From T1Sed10-7 sp041686695 (lineage in GTDB: Bacteria > Actinomycetota > Nitriliruptoria > Nitriliruptorales > Nitriliruptoraceae): a stretch of DNA of 13,398 bases. Made by a program: the position numbers and the translations under genes. Each line of letters opens with the position of its first letter. The stretch's first letter is position 1. The stretch covers positions 1 to 13,398 of the forward strand of contig JAWLDJ010000063.1 in the NCBI GenBank assembly GCA_041686695.1, read 5' to 3'. The notes under the pieces were generated by a model. That model saw nothing but the letters and a program-made list of their open reading frames with translations, ran no database searches and was not told the DNA's origin. Below, piece after piece: positions 1 to 4,275 of the stretch.

Positions 1-465
1 GACACCGACGCTCAAGCCCAGGAACTCGTGCACCTGGCCCATCCAGACCGCGTCGCGCTTGGCGAGGTACTCGTTCACCGTGACGATGTGGACCCCGCGC
101 CCGGTGAGCGCGTTGAGGTAGACCGGCATGGTCGAGGTCAGGGTCTTGCCCTCACCGGTCTTCATCTCGGCGATGTTGCCACCGTGCAGGGCAGCGCCAC
201 CGAACACCTGGACGTCGTAGGGCCGCTCGCGCAGCACCCGCCACGCGGCTTCCCGGGCCACGGCGAACGCCTCCACCTGCAGGTCGTCGAGCGTCGCCCC
301 GTCGGCCAGCTGCGCCTTGAACGCAGCGGTGCGGTCCCGCAGCTGTTCGTCGGAGAGCTCGGCGACGTCGTCGCTGCGCGCGTTGACCGCGTCCACGACC
401 TTCTGGAGTTGCTTGGCTTTCTTGCCCTCTCCGGCACGGAGGAGCTTGTCGAGCACAGCTGACAC
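1..465 (-). CDS. secA: SecA preprotein translocase ATPase, N-terminal 155 residues (partial)
   Basis: SecA is the cytoplasmic motor ATPase that pushes unfolded preproteins through the SecYEG channel. Only the first 155 codons are present; the reading frame is open to the left window edge. The visible part covers the start of nucleotide-binding domain 1: a basic N-terminal helix, the conserved stretch RPYDVQVFGGAALHGGNIAE (about residues 84-103), the Walker A motif MKTGEGKT (101-108, K107 binds phosphate) and the following ALTGRGVHIVTVNEYLAKRD segment. These match SecA closely, so the family call is secure. The start is the GTG at 463-465, because GAGGGA lies 8 nt upstream and the protein then begins at the usual SecA position. 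The gene lies 168 nt downstream of hpf in the same direction, a frequent pairing in bacteria. I cannot tell whether it is SecA1 or SecA2, since the distinguishing C-terminal part is outside the window. Confidence 0.96.
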   Translation of the reverse strand, partial: MSAVLDKLLRAGEGKKAKQLQKVVDAVNARSDDVAELSDEQLRDRTAAFKAQLADGATLDDLQVEAFAVAREAAWRVLRERPYDVQVFGGAALHGGNIAEMKTGEGKTLTSTMPVYLNALTGRGVHIVTVNEYLAKRDAVWMGQVHEFLGLSVGV

Positions 466-544
466 GGTGGCGGTCCCTCGTTCTCGCTGGATCCCGCTGC
501 GGTGGCCACGGAGGGGTGCGGGGGTGGCCACGGGGCACGGGCAG

Positions 545-573
545 GTATCGAGCGATGGTACGGGGCACGGCAA
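545..573 (-). promoter_or_regulatory. Possible secA promoter
   Basis: On the minus strand a TTGCCG -35-like hexamer (568-573) is followed after 17 nt by CGATAC (545-550). This would start transcription near 538 and leave a leader of about 70 nt before the secA GTG. The -10 match is modest and the region is GC-rich, so this is a tentative reading. An exact 11-nt direct repeat, acggggcacgg, occurs at 530-540 and 560-570, flanking and overlapping the site. Confidence 0.33.
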
Positions 574-614
574 GCGAACACCCGACCGCGGGCTCCAGGG
601 CCGCTGCCGGGTGT

Positions 615-628
615 CCGCCGACGGGCGG
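615..628 (-). terminator. Small GC hairpin just downstream of hpf
   Basis: A 5-bp stem ccgcc/ggcgg with a gacg loop sits 6 nt past the hpf stop codon on the minus strand. It is short and has no T-run, so it may be a weak or intrinsic-like terminator, or simply a feature of GC-rich DNA. Confidence 0.25.
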
Positions 629-633
629 CGCTG

Positions 634-1002
634 CTAGCCGGTGAGCCCGTCGATGGGAGCGTTGGCTGCAACCGGCGCCGCCTGGGCCGCCTCGCGCCGT
701 GGCTTGGAGACGAGCTTGGTCTTCAGCTTTCGGACCTGGCGTGCCAGCTTGGCCTCGGTGCGGGATATCGCCGTGACCGGATCGGGGCCCATCGCGCTCG
801 CGCGCAGATGTTGGCCCTTGGCGTGCAGCGTGGCCTCGCACCGCACGCGCTCCTCGATGCGCGGGTTGGTCTCCTCCGAGAACACCACCTCCATGTCGAT
901 GAACCGATCGAACATCCGGCTCACGCGGGAGAGCTTCGCGATCGCCTCGTCCCGGATCTGGGGCGTGACGTCGAGGTTCGTTCCCTTCACGGTGATCCGC
1001 AT
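634..1002 (-). CDS. hpf: Ribosome hibernation promoting factor, short form (HPF/RaiA family)
   Basis: HPF/RaiA proteins bind the decoding centre of the 30S subunit in slow growth and silence idle ribosomes. The 122-residue product has the full N-terminal HPF domain: it starts MRITVKGTNLDVTPQIRDEA, continues with the RVSRMFDRFIDMEVVFSEE strand-helix segment, the ATLHAKGQHLRASA strand (about 60-73), and a basic helix ending KLKTKLVSKPRRE near residue 104. The ATG at 1000-1002 is chosen because AGGAGG lies 4 nt upstream; a longer reading frame reaching 1131 has no comparable site. After residue 105 there is only an Ala/Pro-rich tail. Actinobacterial HPF is generally the long form, about 200 or more residues with a C-terminal dimerisation domain. 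That domain is absent here, and the other minus-strand frames of the gap before secA do not encode it. Confidence 0.92.
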   Translation of the reverse strand: MRITVKGTNLDVTPQIRDEAIAKLSRVSRMFDRFIDMEVVFSEETNPRIEERVRCEATLHAKGQHLRASAMGPDPVTAISRTEAKLARQVRKLKTKLVSKPRREAAQAAPVAANAPIDGLTG

Positions 1003-1130
1003 CGATCCTCCTGTCCCACGGCCGCGTGGTCGCGACCCTGTCCGCTCGCCGCACCGGCGGCGCGGCGCTGCGCCAGCACGCGGACGGTCTCCCAGGAGGG
1101 TGGCTGCACGCGCGCGTGGCGTCGTGCTCA

Positions 1131-1200
1131 CCGTGACGATGGTGCGTCACGGCCCGACCGGTTCACCGGATCACGGGTCCACTTCCCCGGCCGGACCCGT
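1131..1200 (-). terminator. Two tandem hairpins downstream of comF
   Basis: Two perfect stem-loops lie in the comF-hpf gap. The first after the comF stop is an 8-bp stem acgggtcc (1173-1180) with ggacccgt (1193-1200) and a 12-nt loop. The second is an 8-bp stem ccgtgacg (1131-1138) with cgtcacgg (1145-1152) and a 6-nt loop. Neither is followed by a T-run on the minus strand, which is common in high-GC actinobacteria. They probably end comF transcription and imply that hpf has its own promoter between 1003 and 1130, although I could not pick out convincing -10/-35 boxes there. Confidence 0.45.
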
Positions 1201-1243
1201 CACCGTAGCCCGTGAGCGGCTCGATACGCCAGGGGGCCGGGAG

Positions 1244-1978
1244 CTACCGCGCGCCCACAGGACGCGAACGCGCGCGCCCCACCGCCGCCTGTCTGCGCGT
1301 GGTCCCGCCGAGGGCGTGCGTCCCGGCCCGGGCGAGGACCGCGAGGTGGACCGCTCCCGCCCCCGCGCGCCGCAGTTCGGTGGCGGCGCGCCAGGCCGTG
1401 GCGCCGGTGGTCACGATGTCGTCCACCAACAGCACGTCGGTCCCCGGCAACGGATGGCGCGCGAGGTAGTCGTCACCAGCCCTGCCCCGCTCCACGGCCA
1501 CCAGGAGGGCCAGCACGGGCAGCCCGAGGCCGCGCGCGACGGCGCCGGCGATCACGGCCGCGTGGTCGATCCCGCGCTCGCGCACCCGCGGTGCCGGCGT
1601 CGTGACCCAGGTCACCACGTCCACCGGTGGGGGCGCGCCCGCCAACCGGGCCACCAGTGGCGCGCTCAACCCGGCCCAGCCCGCGTGCGCCCCGGCGAGC
1701 TTGGCGGTGGCGATACCCAGAGCGACCTCCCCGCGGTAGTCGAAGGCCGCGACGGTCCCGTCGATCGGCGCGTCGGCCGGCCAGCAGGCGTGCACCCCGG
1801 AGCGGGGGGCGGCACACCGTGGACAGCCCGGCGGCTGGGGACGCACCGAGGCGGCGCAGGTCACGCACCACGGGATCCGGCCCCGCCGCCGGCAGGCCAG
1901 GCAGCGTGGCGGTGCGAGCAGCGCGAGCAGGCTGCGGTGCGGTGCCGCCAGTGGCGAGGGCACGGGCCGGGTCTCCAT
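1244..1978 (-). CDS. comF: ComF family phosphoribosyltransferase-like protein
   Basis: This 244-residue protein has the layout of ComF, the cytoplasmic phosphoribosyltransferase-fold protein linked to DNA uptake in competent bacteria; its role elsewhere is unclear. A Cys-rich zinc-binding N-terminus (C26, C29, C38, C41, C52, C55, C65) is followed by the family motif TTPAPRVRERGID (127-138) and a PRPP-binding loop VLLVDDIVTTGAT (182-194) with the paired Asp and the TTG turn intact. The linker between the RERG motif and the PRPP loop is unusually short and lacks the Q..L....R..N...F segment usually seen there. The start is the ATG at 1976-1978, which places the first Cys pair at the usual distance. 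No clear Shine-Dalgarno sequence precedes it and the frame is open further upstream, so the start is less certain than the family. It lies downstream of the Trm112-like gene. Confidence 0.85.
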   Translation of the reverse strand: METRPVPSPLAAPHRSLLALLAPPRCLACRRRGRIPWCVTCAASVRPQPPGCPRCAAPRSGVHACWPADAPIDGTVAAFDYRGEVALGIATAKLAGAHAGWAGLSAPLVARLAGAPPPVDVVTWVTTPAPRVRERGIDHAAVIAGAVARGLGLPVLALLVAVERGRAGDDYLARHPLPGTDVLLVDDIVTTGATAWRAATELRRAGAGAVHLAVLARAGTHALGGTTRRQAAVGRARSRPVGAR

Positions 1979-2069
1979 CGCCGCAGCATCGCAGGGCGTC
2001 CCCGGACCCGGCCGAGCAGTCACCCCGCCGCTGTGGAGGAGCGCACGGGATCGCTCCGCGTCGCCACCG

Positions 2070-2086
2070 CCGCCGCATCGCGGCGG
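2070..2086 (-). terminator. Hairpin downstream of the Trm112-like gene
   Basis: A perfect 7-bp GC stem, ccgccgc (2070-2076) with gcggcgg (2080-2086) and a 3-nt loop, sits 7 nt past the stop codon on the minus strand. A larger 9-bp pairing, cgccaccgc (2062-2070) with gcggtggcg (2099-2107), encloses it and overlaps the stop codon. There is no T-run. It is likely a terminator or an mRNA 3'-end structure. Confidence 0.4.
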
Positions 2087-2093
2087 GGGTGCA

Positions 2094-2264
2094 TCAGCGC
2101 GGTGGCGCCGCTTCCTCGACGAGCATGACCGGGATGCCATCACGCACGGGGTAGCGCAGCCCGCACTCGGTGCACACGATCAGGTGCCGGCGCTCCTTGT
2201 GCTCGACCGCGCCACGGCAGGCGGGACAGACCAGGATGGCGAGCAGACGCTCGTCGAGTGCCAC
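2094..2264 (-). CDS. Trm112-like zinc-ribbon protein
   Basis: A 56-residue protein of the Trm112/YcaR family. It carries two CxxC pairs, CPAC (13-16) and CTEC (31-34), which would hold one zinc, and ends with the family signature YPVRDGIPVMLVEEA (39-52). Trm112 in eukaryotes and archaea activates methyltransferases; bacterial stand-alone members are poorly characterised, and an actinobacterial partner is not evident here. Length and motif spacing are normal for the family. The start is a GTG: two adjacent GTG codons (2265-2267 and 2262-2264) follow AGGAG, and the second gives the better 7-nt spacing and the typical ALDERLLAILVCP beginning. In streptomycetes and mycobacteria, as I recall, a similar gene lies in the same region with mannose-metabolism genes, which are not seen here. 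Confidence 0.88.
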   Translation of the reverse strand: MALDERLLAILVCPACRGAVEHKERRHLIVCTECGLRYPVRDGIPVMLVEEAAPPR

Positions 2265-2296
2265 CACGGTGCTCCTGTCTGGCGAGGGTTGGTGGG

Positions 2297-2302
2297 AGCC
2301 TA
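2297..2302 (-). promoter_or_regulatory. Possible -10 box for the Trm112-like gene
   Basis: The minus strand reads TAGGCT here, matching TANNNT and identical to the -10 candidate of the metallopeptidase gene. It would start transcription near 2290, about 26 nt before the GTG, leaving room for the AGGAG site. No good -35 is present. A 6-bp hairpin acgtgg/ccacgt (2302-2307 with 2314-2319) overlaps its upstream edge. Confidence 0.3.
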
Positions 2303-2384
2303 CGTGGCCGCGCCCACGTTGACACCGTCGCACCCGATCCGGCGGCGACGCCAGCGACGCCAGCGGCGGCGGCGCGCGGCACGC

Positions 2385-2774
2385 TCACGGCGCTTCGGGG
2401 CCCTCGGCGCGCGGAGCGTGGTGCCGGTCGGCCGAGGGGGAGGCGAGGTCCTGTGACGGGCGGTCCGACACCTCCTCCGGCTCGACGCGCTCCAGCGGTT
2501 CGCCGGCCAGGGTGCGGCCGATGTAGCGCTTGCGGGTGCGGCCCTCCTCCTTCCAGTAGGCGTACCAGTAGGGACCGTGGGGGCAGGTGGCGCACCCGTG
2601 CTTGCCGCACCGCACGTGCTCCTGGCGGTAGGTCAACGTCGGCGGCAGGCCGGGTTCGCCCTCCGGCAACCCGTCGACGTGGACGAGCAGCCCACGCACC
2701 AGGATGAGCAGCCGACGCAGCTCGTACTCGTCGAGTCGTCGGACCTGCTGGGTCAGTGCTCGTGACAGGGACAT
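2385..2774 (-). CDS. Small Cys-motif protein resembling DUF6788, function unknown
   Basis: This 129-residue protein has no known function that I can assign. An N-terminal helical part (about 1-35, RRLDEYELRRLLILVRGLLV) leads to a compact motif with C56, C61, C64 and H66 followed by GPYWYAYWKEEGRTRKRYIG (67-86). This CGK-x2-C-x2-C-x-HGPYWY pattern resembles small proteins annotated as DUF6788; the Cys/His set could bind zinc and the basic KxRKRY end could contact nucleic acid, but both are inference. The C-terminal 40 residues are acidic, Pro/Ser-rich and probably disordered. The start is the ATG at 2772-2774, supported by GGAGG 5 nt upstream; an earlier in-frame start at 2888 lacks such support. 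It occupies the position between DUF3499 and Trm112 where manB is often found in other actinobacteria. Confidence 0.75.
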   Translation of the reverse strand: MSLSRALTQQVRRLDEYELRRLLILVRGLLVHVDGLPEGEPGLPPTLTYRQEHVRCGKHGCATCPHGPYWYAYWKEEGRTRKRYIGRTLAGEPLERVEPEEVSDRPSQDLASPSADRHHAPRAEGPEAP

Positions 2775-2802
2775 CGTGCCTCCAACACGGTCACACCGCT
2801 GG

Positions 2803-2818
2803 TTGGGTAACCCGTCGG
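2803..2818. repeat. 16-bp element, copy 1 (upstream of the DUF6788-like gene)
   Basis: The plus strand reads ttgggtaacccgtcgg. A second copy with a single mismatch lies at 3705-3720. This copy contains the near-palindrome gggtaaccc and ends 29 nt before the ATG at 2774. A TANNNT hexamer (TACGCT on the minus strand, 2819-2824) touches its edge, so it would overlap the transcription start of that gene. Confidence 0.4.
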
Positions 2819-2895
2819 AGCGTAAGAAACCACAGATGGCACACTCCAGGGTGGAGGCGCCACCGCGACCGGGCGCATCGGGAGCCATCGCCCCC

Positions 2896-2912
2896 CGACC
2901 GGCCGCCGGTCG
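2896..2912 (-). terminator. Hairpin downstream of the DUF3499 gene
   Basis: A perfect 7-bp stem cgaccgg (2896-2902) with ccggtcg (2906-2912) and a 3-nt loop lies about 80 nt past the DUF3499 stop codon on the minus strand. There is no T-run. It is the strongest local dyad in the 220-bp gap and a plausible terminator. Confidence 0.35.
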
Positions 2913-2994
2913 CGTCGCGCGATCCGCCGGTCAGGTCCCCCCACGGCACCCCGGCCACGGCGTCGGCCGTCCGCAGCGGCGCCGTGGACGAGCC

Positions 2995-3576
2995 TCAGCC
3001 TGACAACGGCCGCGGGGCTGGCCGACCGGCCCGTGCCCGCGCGGCCGGCACGGGGCGTGGTTGCGGGGCGGGGCCCGGCGCGGTGCCGGCCTGCGGGGCG
3101 GGAAGCTCGGGCACGATCTCGGCGGTGGGTGACAGGGCGGCGTCCTCGGAGACGGCGCCCGGCACCGCACGCAGCGCAGCGGCGAGCACCGCCACGGTGC
3201 GATCACCGCCGAGATCGGCCGGCACCGACGGGCGCGCATCCGGCAGACGGGTGTCCTCCGGACGGCGATCACGCAGCTGCCACCCGTGGGGTGGCCGGGT
3301 GCGTGCCGCATGAGCGGTGCACAGGTCGTAGGTCTGTGGCTCCGGCTGCTCGAGGAGCAGCGAGAGGTCCACGCGACGCTCGGCGTAGCTGAAGCTGAGG
3401 GTGGCAACCGCCGGAGCCGGACAGGCGGGTCGAGCACAGGCCCGCCGATCGGGGTGGGGCAACCGGACGACCGTGGCGTCGCCACCGCTGGGGCCACGCT
3501 GACGCTGGCGGCGCGTGCCAGCGCCGCCCACGCCATCGGCGGGGCGGATCGCGTGCGCTCCTGCAGCCTCCTCCAT
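2995..3576 (-). CDS. DUF3499 family protein
   Basis: DUF3499 proteins are small, conserved and essentially restricted to actinobacteria; their function is unknown. The family core is clear at about residues 45-105: a C-x4-C pair (C47, C52), PAVATLSFSYAERRVDLSLL (54-73), then YDLCTAHAARTRPPHGW (83-99) with C86 and H89. The two Cys plus the Cys-x2-His pair suggest a zinc site. The protein is 193 residues, longer than usual: about 45 extra at the N-terminus and a Pro/Ala/Arg-rich tail of roughly 80 residues that looks disordered. The ATG at 3574-3576 is preferred because a -10 box lies 7 nt before it, consistent with leaderless translation; there is no Shine-Dalgarno site. It diverges from the metallopeptidase gene, the pairing also known beside whiB2 in mycobacteria. 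Confidence 0.88.
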   Translation of the reverse strand: MEEAAGAHAIRPADGVGGAGTRRQRQRGPSGGDATVVRLPHPDRRACARPACPAPAVATLSFSYAERRVDLSLLLEQPEPQTYDLCTAHAARTRPPHGWQLRDRRPEDTRLPDARPSVPADLGGDRTVAVLAAALRAVPGAVSEDAALSPTAEIVPELPAPQAGTAPGPAPQPRPVPAARARAGRPAPRPLSG

Positions 3577-3583
3577 GCGGCAC

Positions 3584-3613
3584 ACGCTAAACGACAAGGG
3601 TGTGGTTCGCCAA
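3584..3613 (-). promoter_or_regulatory. Leaderless promoter of the DUF3499 gene
   Basis: On the minus strand TTGGCG (3608-3613) is followed after 18 nt by TAGCGT (3584-3589), a TANNNT -10 box. Exactly 7 nt separate the -10 from the ATG, which puts the expected transcription start on or next to the A of the start codon. Together with the missing ribosome-binding site this predicts a leaderless mRNA. Confidence 0.55.
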
Positions 3614-3704
3614 TCACCGACCACCGCCAGCTCGCGTTCGAGCGGTGACGCCTGGGGTGGCGAGGGCCTGGGCCGAGGCCTCGAGCGCGACCCGGCACGG
3701 GTTC

Positions 3705-3727
3705 TTGGGTAACCGGTCGGCACCCAA
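3705..3727. repeat. 16-bp element, copy 2, within a small dyad
   Basis: The plus strand reads ttgggtaaccggtcgg at 3705-3720, one mismatch from the copy at 2803-2818. Here the element also forms an inverted repeat, ttgggt (3705-3710) with acccaa (3722-3727). It sits in the divergent region between the DUF3499 and metallopeptidase genes, about 80 nt before the latter's ATG. Confidence 0.4.
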
Positions 3728-3787
3728 CCAACGGTTGTGATTCACGCGGCGGGCACCCGGCCCAGGTGGAGCACGGCGACCGGTGCC

Positions 3788-3793
3788 TAGGCT
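3788..3793 (+). promoter_or_regulatory. -10 box of the metallopeptidase gene, probably leaderless
   Basis: TAGGCT matches TANNNT and lies exactly 7 nt before the ATG at 3801, the same geometry as the divergent DUF3499 gene. No Shine-Dalgarno sequence precedes the ATG. The -35 region (about 3764-3770) has no good match, so promoter strength is uncertain. Confidence 0.45.
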
Positions 3794-3800
3794 GGCGAAC

Positions 3801-4232
3801 ATGGACGATCGTCATGCGCGCCACCGGCTGCGGACCGCGGATCCACGCCGCCGACCGAGCGACGGGTACCGGGCCGCCGGCACGGTGCGGTTCGACCGGC
3901 TGGTCGGCGAGGCCCTGCGCCTGGTCCCAGGGCCACTGCTCGAGCACCTGCAGCAGGTCGAGATCCGCATCGCGGACGTGCCACCACCCGACCCGTTCGG
4001 CGTCGGTGACGAGGTCGTCCTGGCACGCTACGAGGCGTCCGCACCGGCCGCCCCGCGCCGACGCGAGCGGCAGCAGCCGCCCGATCGGCTCGTGCTGTAC
4101 CGGCGCCCGCTCGAGGCCCGCGCCCGGAGCAAGCCCGAACTCGTGGAGCTCGTCCGTGAGGTCGTGATCCACGAGGTCGCGCATCACCTCGGCCTCGACG
4201 ACGACGACCTCGGGGAACTCGGGTGGGGCTAG
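3801..4232 (+). CDS. Small zincin-like metallopeptidase family protein
   Basis: A 143-residue protein ending in a zinc-peptidase signature, HEVAHHLGLDDD (124-135). H124, E125, H128 and the downstream G131-x-x-D134 fit the HExxHxxGxxD zincin pattern, so two His and an Asp would bind zinc and Glu would be the catalytic base. The earlier part (FDRLVGEALRLVP near 31-43, VEIRIADVPPP near 53-63, RLVLYRRPLEARA near 96-108) fits the small actinobacterial metallopeptidase family (PF06262-like), whose substrates are not known. No signal peptide is visible, so it is likely cytoplasmic. The ATG at 3801 is chosen because of the -10 box 7 nt upstream; a GTG at 3783 in the same frame would lie before that -10. 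It is the only plus-strand gene of the window. Confidence 0.88.
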   Translation: MDDRHARHRLRTADPRRRPSDGYRAAGTVRFDRLVGEALRLVPGPLLEHLQQVEIRIADVPPPDPFGVGDEVVLARYEASAPAAPRRRERQQPPDRLVLYRRPLEARARSKPELVELVREVVIHEVAHHLGLDDDDLGELGWG

Positions 4233-4245
4233 GAGCGCCGGGCGA

Positions 4246-4275
4246 CCGAGCAGCCGGGATCTAGGGCTCGCTCGG
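4246..4275. terminator. Hairpin between the convergent metallopeptidase and DUF5719 genes
   Basis: A 10-bp stem with a single bulged C: ccgagcagcc (4246-4255) pairs with ggct (4265-4268) and gctcgg (4270-4275), around a 9-nt loop. It spans the 28-nt gap and the last codons of the minus-strand gene. Its position between two converging genes fits a bidirectional terminator, although no T-run is present on either side. Confidence 0.45.

Noticed and set aside
1003..1131. N-terminal extension of HPF from a GTG at 1131
   Set aside because: The extra 43 residues are Arg-rich and unlike HPF, while the ATG at 1002 has an excellent AGGAGG site and the normal family start.
641..2128. Plus-strand open frame of about 495 codons across hpf and comF
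   Set aside because: It crosses two supported minus-strand genes and a pair of intergenic hairpins, and its product is Arg/Pro/Gly-rich with no domain.
2319..2324. Consensus-like TTGACA on the plus strand
   Set aside because: No -10 box lies at a suitable distance and there is no plus-strand gene downstream.
634..4232. Possibility that the small genes form a new defence or mobile island
   Set aside because: They are recognisable conserved actinobacterial families in a familiar order, with no integrase, transposase, terminal repeats or shift in base composition.
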